From Tilletia caries (Eukaryota > Basidiomycota > Exobasidiomycetes > Tilletiales > Tilletiaceae): DNA of 64,000 nt. Shown here one piece after another: positions 10,411 through 21,392 of the stretch (position 1 is the stretch's first letter; each line of letters opens with the position of its first letter). A program made the translations under genes and the position numbers. The notes below the pieces were generated by a model. That model did not search any database. It saw nothing but the letters and a program-made list of their open reading frames with translations, and had not been told where the DNA came from. The stretch covers positions 1,054,001-1,118,000 of the forward strand of contig JALUTQ010000041.1 in the NCBI GenBank assembly GCA_032718865.1, given 5' to 3'.

Positions 10411-10640
10411 ACTGACTGACTGACTGACTGACTGACTGCAGTCGATCCCAAGCGGCGCGGCAACGACAACGACGACGACGACGATCTCGCGGTTCCCAGG
10501 CAGCGTGAGTCTCGTCGCCGCTTCAGCATCTTCCCTGCGCACGTCCGTCTCGTTCTCAAGGGTCCTTCGCCGCGTCCCACTCCAAGGCAAGATCACAGCC
10601 CGTGCCTGTCGACCAGCGAGGTAGAGGTAGAGGTAGAGGT
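10411..10640. repeat. Microsatellites upstream of the RING gene
   Basis: A (GACT)n run of about seven units at 10411-10438, a CAACGACGACGA run near 10460-10485, and three to four GAGGTA units at 10619-10640. All lie in the divergent promoter region between the NUP gene (-) and the RING gene (+). The rest of 10224-10662 shows no gene. Confidence 0.75.
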
Positions 10641-10662
10641 TGATCGTCTGCGGAGCAAGGCC

Positions 10663-13600
10663 ATGTCTCGACCTGGTTCACACGGCGCTCCTCCTCATTA
10701 TCACCATCATCAGCACGCGCCGTCCGCAGCTTTGCCTCCTGCCGCTTCATCGGCTCTGAACAAGAACACAGCAGTCCCAGGGGCAACCATGGCGCATATG
10801 CACGGCGGCACAGCGGGCAGTCGAGGTACGGGCTCAAACAATGGCGGCAGCGGCGGCGCCGGAAGCGGTCCTACGCACGGCAACGGCAACGGCGGCGGAA
10901 GGCGCAAGCAGAATGCGAGCCAAAGTCAGAACCTCAATCATGTCAGTACAAGTCTGCAAGTGCTTCACACTGATTCGAGCCGCTCACATTCTTTTTGACT
11001 TCGACCTCCACAGTTGCTCTCCTTCACCCTCCCTCCACGCGCTCCTCCGCCTGCCGCTTATGCGCGCCGATCATCGCGCAGAGCCGGTGCCAGTGCAGGC
11101 GGCTCCTCCTGGCAGGCATATGACAAGGAGCGCTACCTCAACGCCCAATACCGCTTCCTCGTCAAGCCAACAGAGGACTACACTGCCCACTTTGCCGACC
11201 CAGACATTTACTTGCCTTGGTCACACATCGTCCAAGTCCTCATCCCGACCTCGTCCGCCCTTTCCAGCGCAACGACCAGCCTGCTTCCTTCCCAGGCTGA
11301 TGACTCCACCGACGCTGGCAGCGCAACTTGTCCAATCTGTCTCTCCCCACCCTCTGCGCCCAGGATTACCCGCTGCGGCCATGTTTACTGCTACCCATGC
11401 ATTTTGCACTATCTTGCAACATCAGCCGAAGCCAGTGGCGGAGGCAATCTCCCTGCATCTCGCTCTGTCACCACAAACTCCAATTCTCTCATCGCCAACA
11501 ATTCTTCGACTTCAGGCGTGAACACGCTTTCTCGCGGCGCGGCGCCCGTACCCGGTGCTAACAGCCTCAACACTTCCAACCGGAACAATTCCCACCCAGC
11601 CTCCGCCGGGACCACAAGCGCCGCCTCTCTCTTGCCCCATCTCCAGAAATTCTCTCGATGTCCCATCTGCGGAGATCCTGTCTATGCACGAGATCTGAAA
11701 GCTGTAAAATGGTGGGATGCTCGTGGTGCCGAGCGTAAATTTACCGAAGGCATGCAAACCGAAACTCCGTCTTCCGCATCCGCACCTATGTCCACTGGCA
11801 GCGGCAGCGGCGAATATCTCACCCTCCGCCTCATCGAACGGCCGCACCTCACCACTCTAGCCCTTCCCCAATCAGCAACGTGGCCACCGCAGTCCTCTGC
11901 CTCCGCCCAGTCTTCGATTTCAGACCGGCATGCAAGCTTCCTTGACCCGGAGAGCAAGCATGCTCTCGAGGTTGACTCGTCCCCTCCTCTACTCCCAGTC
12001 GACACAAGACGAGTCGATTCCAACAGCTCAACACCGACGAGTCTAGGCGGGCCGATCTCGCCCAATGCCGCTCCATGGCATTTCCTCCCTGACGTCATGA
12101 CATTTGCCAAACTGATGCTTGCTTCCCCAACATACCTCCTCTCCTCCCTGGCCGATAATCTCTCCGAATTGGCCGTAGAACGAGCCCTGTTGGACGGTAC
12201 TCAGCCTGGCTCAGGGGGCGTCGTCGACGAACTCGGTTTGGTCTTTGTTGAGATGGCCGAGCGCAAAGTCGAAGAGCAGATGGAGAAGGTCCGCACCGAG
12301 CTTGACACGCAATGGGTGAGGAGGAGGATTAACTTGGCGCGGGCGGAGCTGGCCGGACACGAGCAGAGGTCGCGAGAGGAGCAGGAAAAGCAGAAGGATC
12401 GAGCTGAAAAGACGCGTCAAGATCGAGCCAGGAAAGTGGCGTCGCGGACTGACGGGGCTCAGGTAAACGCATCTGGCGACACGGATGTATCAATCTCGTC
12501 AGAACCTAGTGACGAGTCCGATCCTGCGGTCGGCCACTTCCTCGCCACCAGGACGACTGATTCCTTCTTTACATCTCCAACAATTGCCAACGAAGATGAG
12601 GAAGCGGAGGAGAACTCTGCGCCGAGAACCTCGGGCCGCGGTCAACGCACGCGTCGGAACATCAACCCACCCGCTCCTATCTCGTCTTCGTCCCTCTTTT
12701 ACCAAGCTGCCTCGGGTCAGAACATTTTCCTTCACCCTCTCGACATCAAGGTGCTCCGAACGCAGTACAACTCGTACACGCTTTTCCCGCGCCACCTTCG
12801 TATCCGGGTCGGCGGAGCGGATGAGAGCACTGTGAATGCGGATCTGCGGAGGCGGTGCAAGTATTTGAATCATTTGCCGATGAGTGCCGATGTAGTTTTC
12901 ATCGAGATTGATTGGGAGGGCATGATGGCCGAGGGTGAGGCGGAGGCCAGGGATAGGAATGCTTCTTTTAACGACGGTCTTGAAGAAGAGCAGGATCTGG
13001 AAGCGACTGTGGGGGCATTACCAAAACAGCCGACATCGACGCCGAAGGCACCGACCAGCCTTGCAGTCGACTCGGCCACCACATCGTCGGGCCTGCCCAT
13101 TATTCAGCGCGGAACGCTCAAACCATACGAACAGGCTCTGCGACAGCGCCGGCAAAAGCGGACTGATAAAGCGCGAAAGGAGGATCGAGCAAAGTTGCGG
13201 GCGGAAGAGGCTGACCGGGTCGCTTCGGCGGCAGCACTTGCCGACCTGAACGGCTCGCATTACGGTGTTGTCAACGGAGGGCGGCGCATCCAGGGCCTCG
13301 ACATGGGCACCTCTTCGAATCATTCCCGCAATGGAGGCTTGTCCAGTCGAGGTCGCTCTGAAGGGTACGACTCCAGTTCCATCGGCGGCGGCGCCGCTAC
13401 GCAGAGTGACGACCAGTACAGCCGCAGCTTCACCTCCAATTCCGAGCACGGAGGAGGACCGGGCAGCTTTGGCAGTGGGACAGCTCTTGCTGCATCGACG
13501 TCGCCCAGCTTCCGGGATGCTGCCATGATGGGCGCTGAGCGTGTGTTTCCAATACATCCAGGACGCCAAGCCGAGGCTGAGGACTTCCCGGACATGCTCG

Positions 13601-14289
13601 GCGGTCCGAACCAACGAGCTCATGCTCTCGGTCGGGTGGACGGAGAGCAGGGGGATTACAGTTCGGAGGAAGGGGGTGAGCCTGAGCACGCGATTCGCCC
13701 GGATACAGGTGGACGAAAGCGCACTGCCATGCCCGCATCTTCAGGCGGTCCGGCCACCAAGACGGTCTGGGGCACCCCCGCCGCCCGCCCATGGGCCGCA
13801 GCCTCGAACGGGAACGCCCGACCGGATGCGGACGACTTTGGCTGGAACGAGATGGACGACGCGTGGCACGAGCTCGAGGAAGATTGGATCCTGGGTTCGG
13901 GCAGCCATGGGCAGCGCAAGATGGGCGGTACGGCGAGCTTGTTGAATAAAGAGTCGCGCGGGCTGAATTCGCAGGGTGCTGTGCCGGGAGCGGGGTCGGC
14001 GCTGATGACGACGCCGACGTCCCATCATGCGGCGGCGGCGAAGAACCGGGCGAAGTCCCTAGTGTCGGCACGTGGGTCATCGTCAAGTTTGCTCACGGAC
14101 GCCAGCGTCGCTGCGATCCCGACCGAGAGCAGGAGAGCCCAGGACGCGTCTGAGGCACCGGCACGGAAGGATACCGGGGAGGTGGACGGTCAGGGTGAAG
14201 TGGAGACGGCAGCTGGGGGCAGTCGGAAACAGCAGAAGGCTAAGAAAAAGAAGCTGGTGCTTACAGCGGGCGGGCGAGGCGGCCGGTGA
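10663..14289 (+). CDS. RNF10/Mag2-like RING-finger E3 ubiquitin ligase
   Basis: Two exons (10663-10941 and 11014-14289; 72-nt intron with GTCAGT donor) give 1184 aa. The first exon is low-complexity and basic. Around residues 125-180 lies the conserved RNF10 block (RYLNAQYRFLV, then DPDIYLPWSHIVQV). The RING follows with CPICLSPP, CGHVYCYPCILHYL and CPICGDPVY, the last pair separated by an ~85-residue Ser/Asn-rich insert. ARDLKAVKWW continues the family signature. In humans RNF10, and in yeast Mag2, ubiquitylate small-subunit ribosomal proteins during ribosome surveillance. The C-terminal half is charged, with coiled-coil stretches and a basic KKKKLVL tail. Confidence 0.85.
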
Positions 14290-14479
14290 CCATGTCTGCA
14301 TCCCCTCCCGTACCTTGGCCTGTCTCTTTTGTCATGCATATATTAAGGCATCCGATCTTTTCATCCACCACTTGTAGCAACATTCCCTCGCTGGCCAGAA
14401 ATCAACCCTGTGTGCAACTGACTCCTGCTCGAGAGACCAGGAGGGTCTTGAATGGATGTTTCATGAGGTACTTTGGATT

Positions 14480-16477
14480 TTATCTTCGCTGGATAAGGAC
14501 ACTCTGTGCAGCTCTACCATCCTCTATGGGCTCGACCACGTCCTCCACAATTACCCACTCCGGTCTATCCTCTACCTCGTCCCCGGCCCGAACCTGTTGT
14601 GCCGTCCACCAGGTGTTCCAACTTTGCACCAGTCGTCGAACTTCGCCCGCCTGCAGACGTGCCGGCTCGGGAGGGGCATCGTAGATACGTCGCACAGGCT
14701 GGCCTGCTGTCAGGGTGGTGGCCTCCGCTTCTTCGGGGACGACGAAGTGGCTGAGTAAGAAAAAGCCACCACGGAGATCTCCTGGATCCGAGGCAGAGCG
14801 TTCGCCATTGCCGCGTCGGACCAGGGCGTGAATGGTGTCGGGACGATCCCACAGCAAGGTCCGGGGTAGGAAGCGAACAAGGATGATCAGATCGAACGGC
14901 TCGGGTGGAGTGGCAGCTGTATTTGCGTGTTGAGAGTCCTGTGGATTTTGGCCGTGCGGAAGGGCCAAGGCGTACGCTGAGGCGCCTTGAGGAAGGAGCG
15001 CTCCGCCCAGTTGTTCGGGATCGACGGCCAAGAAGGGCTTTCCGTTGCGGCCGCCTGTGTCTGGTGAGGAGCCGGAGGTGCGGAGGGCGAGCAACGACCC
15101 TGTAGGGCTAACTTGACCCCAGAGCAACGCCTCGCAGCCCGCTGTGCCTTCTTCGGAAAGCTCATTTTGGGCGGCCTCGTCGTGTAGCATGAGTCCGTAT
15201 GCATCCATGAGATGCTGTGCGCGGTGCAAGACAGGTCTGAGATTGTCAAGGCCTGTGACTTTCCAGGCGATCTCAGTGCCTGGCGCAGATCCCTTTGCTT
15301 CGCTTTCTCGCTGTATGAGACCGTGGGCCTTGTGCATCTGGCCTCGATAGGCAAGCCATGCCAAATCTCGTCCCGCGCCACAGCCAAGATCGAGTGCCCG
15401 TGCAGAAGTACGACGCCCGAGGAAAGCATGTCGGATGTGAGACTTGTACATGCGCGCAAGGGCAGGCGAGGGCTGACCCATTAGGTGTGGGGTGTCATCT
15501 GAAATGCGGCTGAAGAGTGAAGTCGAGCTCGAAGGTCCAGGCTGGGCAGAAGCCAAAGTATGAGCACCTCGCTTGGAGCCTCCAGGTGAGCTGAAGGGAG
15601 AGCCTTGAGGGGTTCCCGCTGCTGATCCGCCCGGAGTCGATGCGACGGAGGAGCGGAGTACGCCCTTGCGCTCAGCCGCTGCCCAGAGGGACGACTCCGA
15701 TGCGCCCAAGGGGTCGAGCAAGGCGTCTTCCGCTGTCGGACTAGGTCCGCTTGGAAATCCTGCCCCGTCCGACCGACAGACAATGACACCGATCAGGCCA
15801 TCCCGTTCGCCCAGATTCCTTCGGACATCAGTCTCGTCCGAGGCAAGACACAGGACCAGGAAGGGCGCCCCACGGGGAGGCAGGTAGGTGCTGAAGCGAC
15901 TGTTGAGCTCCGTCCATCCGCCAGAGAGATGGGTTGCGTTCTGGAGATGTCGAGCTGCGAAGTCCTGTGCTGGTCTGAGATCGAGGACGAGGCGATCGGC
16001 GACGTCGCGCTCGAGGAGGGTGTTGAGGAAGGCGGTATAGCCTGCAGGGTCCTGGAGCGCACCTGCGCTTCCATTGTCGTCCGAGTCCATTCTTGCGGTC
16101 TTGATCCCGCCGGCGCCGAGAAGAGTGAACTGGCCCTGGATCTGCTTGAGTTGTCGGTAGCCTTGGGCAAGGGCCTCCTTCAGATTGACCAGGTCGGTCT
16201 CGAGCTTGAGGGAAGGAGGGAACAAGTCGGCACGGTACCAGGCGAGGGTGTCGCGGCGCGCGTGTGGGTTGGGAATGTCGCGGGTCGTGCGCACGATGGA
16301 GCGGTAGAGCGCGAGGAAGCGTGTCCGCAGCAGAAAGCGTTCGAGCGTCAGTCGGTCGTCCGCGAGCTGTGCCCGTCCTCGTCCACCTCGTCCTGCTGAT
16401 GAGCTCGACGAAGCAGAAGCGCGGCCAAGTGGCACAGCACGAGCAGCGATTCGAGTCGGAGTCAGCGGCGAGCCCAT
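14480..16477 (-). CDS. LYR-motif / rhodanese-like / SAM-methyltransferase fusion protein
   Basis: One uninterrupted 665-codon frame. Residues ~43-120 match a LYRM2-type complex-1 LYR domain (LERFLLRTRFLALYRSIVR, IPNPHARRDTLAW, then LKQIQGQFTLLG); such proteins act in mitochondrial Fe-S or complex assembly. Residues ~155-240 resemble a rhodanese fold (LVLDLRPAQDFAARHL), but the active-site loop has CLAS rather than a typical CxxG/K-type loop. From ~360 a class-I methyltransferase appears with motif I ALDLGCGAGR and a later FDLIILVRFLPRTLL. The N-terminus is basic and Ser-rich, possibly a mitochondrial presequence. Met130 could start a separate two-domain protein, so one fusion versus two overlapping products is open. 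Confidence 0.75.
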   Translation of the reverse strand: MGSPLTPTRIAARAVPLGRASASSSSSAGRGGRGRAQLADDRLTLERFLLRTRFLALYRSIVRTTRDIPNPHARRDTLAWYRADLFPPSLKLETDLVNLKEALAQGYRQLKQIQGQFTLLGAGGIKTARMDSDDNGSAGALQDPAGYTAFLNTLLERDVADRLVLDLRPAQDFAARHLQNATHLSGGWTELNSRFSTYLPPRGAPFLVLCLASDETDVRRNLGERDGLIGVIVCRSDGAGFPSGPSPTAEDALLDPLGASESSLWAAAERKGVLRSSVASTPGGSAAGTPQGSPFSSPGGSKRGAHTLASAQPGPSSSTSLFSRISDDTPHLMGQPSPALARMYKSHIRHAFLGRRTSARALDLGCGAGRDLAWLAYRGQMHKAHGLIQRESEAKGSAPGTEIAWKVTGLDNLRPVLHRAQHLMDAYGLMLHDEAAQNELSEEGTAGCEALLWGQVSPTGSLLALRTSGSSPDTGGRNGKPFLAVDPEQLGGALLPQGASAYALALPHGQNPQDSQHANTAATPPEPFDLIILVRFLPRTLLWDRPDTIHALVRRGNGERSASDPGDLRGGFFLLSHFVVPEEAEATTLTAGQPVRRIYDAPPEPARLQAGEVRRLVQSWNTWWTAQQVRAGDEVEDRPEWVIVEDVVEPIEDGRAAQSVLIQRR

Positions 16478-17168
16478 CGTTCGTTCGCGCGCAGCACACT
16501 CACTCCCGCACGCTTCCTGTCAGGTCCAGGGCCAGGGCGAGGCTACCATATATTGCTGACCCTACCTGAATTCTTGTCCCACCTCAACGCGTCGCGTCGC
16601 GTCCTTCCAGCCGAGCGCGTCACGCGCCCGCGATGAGCTCGACATTACACAGCATCTGCTCGAACCTCTCCATTAGCGCAACAACCAGTACCAAGGGGCA
16701 GTCCTGACTTATGAAGTAGTGGAACGCTCACTCGCTATAAGTCGCGGGACAGCGGTTAAAATGACAAGAAGACCGGCGCGCGCTCGGGCCGCTTCTCGAC
16801 TCGTCCGGGACGTTCGGGTTGTCCTGCCCGCGGTGCCCAGGCAAGGGTTCAAGCGTTCAAGCGCTGAAGTGACAGCAAGTCCCATCGCTCACCGCAAGAG
16901 TCCTCAACTTCTGGCAGGTTGTATCCCGGCCTGGAGGCTGGAGGCCTGAGCGCTGGTATGCGGCAAAACTTAGCCGCTTTACGTTCAACAGCTCAACTCA
17001 CTCTCTCGCTATGTTCCTTTCTTCGTCCAAAACTCCAAAGTGATGTCCTCTTCTTCCATGCTGCATACCTCTTTGCTCTGCATTTCCCATCTCTACCTCC
17101 CTCCTCCTGCAGTTTTACCTCTTTCCCTCAGACATAGCGCTGCTTTCCCTTGACGGAAGGTTTTCGAG
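16478..17168. other. Divergent promoter region
   Basis: Separates the LYR-methyltransferase gene (-) from the first 7TM gene (+). It contains a CGTCGCGTCGCGTC run near 16590 and a pyrimidine-rich leader at 17040-17130 just before the 7TM start. No gene is seen. Confidence 0.55.
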
Positions 17169-19225
17169 ATGGATCTATACGCAAGGTTCGACCTTCCACC
17201 GCCGCCTCCTCCCACCTTCCTTTCTCGAGGTCACAGCGCCAATCGAGCAAGGTTTCCAGAAGTACAAAGTGCCGCCGAGCTTCAAGACTTCATTCAGGTA
17301 ATGACGGTTTTCAACTACCCGGAATGGATCCTGATCACTTTACGCGTCACTATCGCCCTTCTGTCCGTCTATCTGGCCGTCTGCTTCATCGTCATTGTCG
17401 AAAAGGTGCGACGGCGCTCTCCATGGGTCTTGCAATTCCGCCGAGGCGAGAAAGAGTCTATTGTCGTGCCACACACCCAAAACGTGAGTTCGTCTTGCCG
17501 CCTCGTTACGGTGTCTCTCAAAGCTGACCTTCGCTTCGTGCTGATGCCTGATTGTGCCAGAGCTGGACTGTATGCTGCACGATATTTTACATGCTCGTGC
17601 TGGCGCTGGCCTGCCACGCCTACGACACCAACAAGAAGCGCAAGCCGATACAGCACATACCCCTTTGGGCTATCTGTGTCTGGATACCTGTCGCGATAGG
17701 TGTATGGCTCCAGCTATGGGGCATGGTCATCACAGCTGCCCCCAGACAACTCACTGGCGCATTAACCTCGTCCAGGATCCCTGCTCGATTCCTGAACGCA
17801 GTTATCCTCAGCTTTGCTCCGCTGGCGTTCGTCATAATCATGGTACCAACAGCGATCTCTGACTACCACTGGCATCGTGTCGTCGCGAAGGACTGGCCAG
17901 CTTTCCAATATCGTTATCAAGACCAGACCGAGCTCAGCCGCGAGATGCTCGTCAATGCCCAGAAGGTGAGTTATCAGAGCTTAGACGACCCGGGCAACCG
18001 TATCGCCACTGACACATTGATGTTGTCTTCCCTTAGATCTGGAATCACCTACTTCGTTCGTCCCTGATGCTATCATGCACTTGCATCGCATGGTTCTCCT
18101 TCGGCGTGGTATTGGCTAGCTTGTACTTCGGCATTGTCTGGCGGACCATTTTCAGCCTTCGGGAGACGCAGGAGGCGATCCAGCGACGATTGACGAACGT
18201 CGGCTCGATAAATACGAGAAGGGTGAATCATTTACCGGTTCGGTCCTTGTTCATGAAGCCCGCGGCCAAGATTTCTCAAAGGGACCAGTACACTGGCAAC
18301 AGATTGGCCTCGTCACAGTTCTCTCCAGACAGCACGGACAGCGATCCAACTCATCTGTGTGTGGTCTCCTCGACGGCCCGAAGGGAGATTGTACCGATCC
18401 CTATATGGCGACCAGACGATCCAGTTGCAAGCAGGACGCGTATGGGCCATCAATACGCTCGAAATATGCCCACATATTTTGTCGGTGAGCAGCATCCGTT
18501 CCTACTGTCAAGTCATCTGTTTCTTTATCTCACACATGGACGATTTCAACACAACAGTACAATGCGGTATGTTCTGGATAAGCGGTCGTGTATCTTTGGG
18601 GTTAGGGGGTTATTTGGGCTGACAAGCTTCCGTTGCGAACGTTTTTGCAGGCTGCATCCTTCTTGGGGGGTTCAGCACGCTTATCGGCGTAGTGGCAACC
18701 CTCTATCCGGCCATGGAAGCCCAATCAAGAGCTCCAATCATGCCCATTGGCTTCGCCGTCATATACCATATCACCTTGGCTATTGGAGCCGCCAACCTCG
18801 CTTCCGTTGCATACTCCAGCTTCGGAACGCCTTTCTCGACTCTGCTGCAGGCAGATATGTCAGCAGCACAGACTACACTTCCTCGGAATCCTATCGGGGA
18901 CGTAACCAACAGCAGCGACTCGACATCTGGACGCGTATATTCGCCCAAAACCGCGACCGTGAGATTGAATCGGGTAGAAATCGTTTGCCAAACCGAAAAA
19001 GATCACCATGAGCTACCCCGTCAAGTTCGCGAGAACCTGCTGATGCAGGCGGTAGAAACGTTGGTAAAGCGGCCGTCTTCCATACTTCGTCCCCGACCTC
19101 CCGAGGACATTGTCCTGTGCTCGCCTGGTCAAAATCCAACTTCTCCAGGAAGCGGTGCGGCTGGCCTACATCCGATCCTCGTCCTACCTGCCCTATCCTT
19201 CACTTATTATGATGATGAACGGTAG
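17169..19225 (+). CDS. Seven-transmembrane family protein, divergent copy 7TM1
   Basis: Five exons (17169-17483, 17561-17965, 18037-18484, 18558-18566, 18651-19225) give 583 aa in frame. The N-terminus is MDLYARFDLPPPPP, as in the other copies; the rest is clearly diverged. Hydrophobic segments lie at about residues 60-80, 105-125, 135-160, 180-200, 245-275, 392-410 and 425-450. The 9-nt exon at 18558-18566 encodes most of Val-Gln-Cys-Gly just before TM6 and corresponds to a microexon in every other long copy. It has one extra intron (after codon 105) and a C-terminal tail about 100 residues longer than the others. I do not recognise the family; STE3 pheromone-receptor motifs are not evident. 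Confidence 0.75.
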
Positions 19226-19659
19226 ACAACTCACCGGATACCCCCAGTGTAAGGTCGCTTGTCGCCTCGCAGCTCGCTCCACCATGACAGCTCTCGGTTC
19301 CACGGTCCAGGTCCAGCTCCGTTCAGCTCAGATTCCGCACGACAAGCAATGTTACGGCTATGTCCGCACTTCTCAACAGTCAAACTTCATCTTCACATGG
19401 CGCAACTTTAACCCTTGGCCATGACATCAATTCGGAGAAAGGGGAGCTCGTCGTCGAGTATTGGAGAGTCGTGCTGATAATCCCAACTTGGATTCGAAGC
19501 GGAGATATCTGACTACGTACTCAACCTCCTTGCACATATGTACAGCGTTCTTACATTTCACATTTCACAACTCACTCCACAGCCTCCTGCTGGTAGACTT
19601 AACTATCTTACAGCAATTCCAGACGGCGCCCTATCGTTCTTGAACAAATACTCCATCCG
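19226..19659. other. Intergenic after 7TM1
   Basis: 3' flank of 7TM1. No gene is seen before the inverted spacer shared with the other B units begins near 19660. Confidence 0.5.
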
Positions 19660-21270
19660 AACGCCAAAACCTAGGTATGTATGTACTCTGTTGGAGCGTC
19701 TGAGGGCTTACCATGTGCGTTTGCTCGTCTCTGCCCCCTACAGTCCTCGGGGTCCTGCTTCATTGCCACCGCAGTACCGGTTTGTCGAAGCAGAAGCCGA
19801 AGTGCCGGCCAATGGATCTCCTCGCGGCGTACGTAGATCGCTCCGGACTGACGCCCTCATCTTTGATACGAACCATCTTTTCCTTCTCCCGAGATCGCTA
19901 GAGTCTCTCGACCTTCCGAAGCTACTGACGAAGAAAAGAACATACAACTCAGTACCGGGGCTGAGCTGCACGACCGGGGCGTACTAAAAGCGCTGTGGCG
20001 TTGTCCGAAATGATACGTTGAAGAGAAACAGGTCACGCAACACAGGGAAAAGAATGATGAACCTCCGTTCGGGGCGTAACATTACGCTGGCCGGACCGAA
20101 GCCTTCATCTTTCACCTCATCGTCCCAGCCGTTGGCCACCTTGCACTGCGCACAGCCAAAGTATTCATGCAGCACTGACATACGTATGTACTGACACTCG
20201 ACACTCAAGCGCTGGACGGGTGATGATAGGTGTAAATACGGGCGAGGTGCCCACTCTGACTCGACCTTTCCCTCCCATCATCAATAGAAACTTCAGTCCC
20301 TCGTCTTCCAGAGCTCTCATCTTCTTTCCTACCACAAACACCACAGATTCACATCAACTACAATGCTCTACCCTCGGCTCCTCTTCCTCCTCCCCTACCT
20401 TGTCCTCCTGGTCGCCGCAGCTGCCAAATCCGCGCCCGTGCCAGACCCGAAAGGCTGCACTTCTTGCCCAAATCTGCCGCGTGCTGTGAGTGCAACGATC
20501 GTTTCGCCTCGTGTTCTAGTTCCCTTCGACCAGACATTTGACATCTCTTCCTTTGTGCGTGCAGCTTGGGCGGTTCTTTTCATCAAAGGGAAAACAGGTC
20601 GTAGATGACTCACCAGAAAGCTGGACCAAAGGCTGGCTGGTCTTCGCAAAGGGTGAGTGTTCACATATCAGCGGCTGACCCTTGACCTCACGCCACGTCC
20701 ATCTGACAGCAAGCCGCTTTTTCTGCTGTCTGCGCGGAGCAGAACAAGCCGAGGGAGGTCTGCAGAGGGCTCGGAACGAATTGCAGCGGATCAAGAATTC
20801 CTCCCCAGAGAGTGACCCCGAACAACAGCAGCTCCAAACCACTCATTGGGAGACTCAAATCAGGCAATTCCAGGAAGAAATTGACAGTCTCCAAGCGCAG
20901 CTCGACGCACTCTAATCTTGAAGGGTCGTCGAAGTGGTGTACCTGCGTTTCCATTCATTCTTCCTCATGTTTCCCCTATCTTCCGACTCTTTCACACATG
21001 CACACATATCTTTCCTTTTTATGTACTATGGCTCAAGCCTGAAGTGGATGCACCGCATGGTAGACGATCGTTCCCACATTCGCTACCCGGCCACAGGAGC
21101 CTCCAGCATCGACGACGAGCGTACAAAGACGTACATACATATGTACCTCGTCAACAAGCTCCTTCGACGGACTGCTGAGATCTTGAGAGCGAAGAGGACA
21201 GCGGTCGTCAGACGTGTATCGGCAGTTGTTGCCTGGACGACGACAGGTACGTGAACAATGTTCTTGCTGT
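19660..21270 (+). repeat. C-B-spacer unit, copy I (orientation opposite to copies II and III)
   Basis: Spacer (19660-20360), B1 gene (20363-20915) and downstream block C (20940-21270) match 44170-45940 and 57110-58800 as one collinear block on the opposite strand. The spacer contains shared stretches such as CTCCCGAGATCGCT and the bidirectional GACACTCGACACTCAAGCGC. Block C contains a palindromic GTACATATGTAC-like run. Between 7TM1 and 7TM2 the block faces the other way from copies II and III, which implies an inversion. Confidence 0.8.
20363..20915 (+). CDS. Small secreted coiled-coil protein B1
   Basis: Three exons (20363-20485, 20565-20652, 20743-20915) give 127 aa. A strong signal peptide (MLYPRLLFLLPYLVLLVAAA) ends near KSA-PV. 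Next come a short Cys pair motif KGCTSCPNLPR, a block LGRFFSSKGKQVVD, and an amphipathic C-terminal helix rich in Gln/Glu and Leu (ARNELQRIK, QIRQFQEEIDSLQAQL). The acceptor of intron 2 is set at CGGAGCAG because the copies differ by one base in the preceding pyrimidine tract, which could not be coding. Paralogues are at 44542 and 57475. Family unknown; secretion and coiled-coil self-association are inferred. The window's only close neighbours are 7TM genes. Confidence 0.7.
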
Positions 21271-21392
21271 TCGTCTGCACTTTGTTTTCTCTTACGTCGC
21301 TCATCATCCCTTACCTTGGTTGTCTGCTCAATCCTACCTCTCCCCCTCGCTCCCTCGCTCACTCCCTCCTCTGCGCGTGTGCTTGACACCAG

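Noticed and set aside
10411..10438. GACT run as telomere or origin signal
   Set aside because: A simple microsatellite in an ordinary promoter; no other supporting feature.
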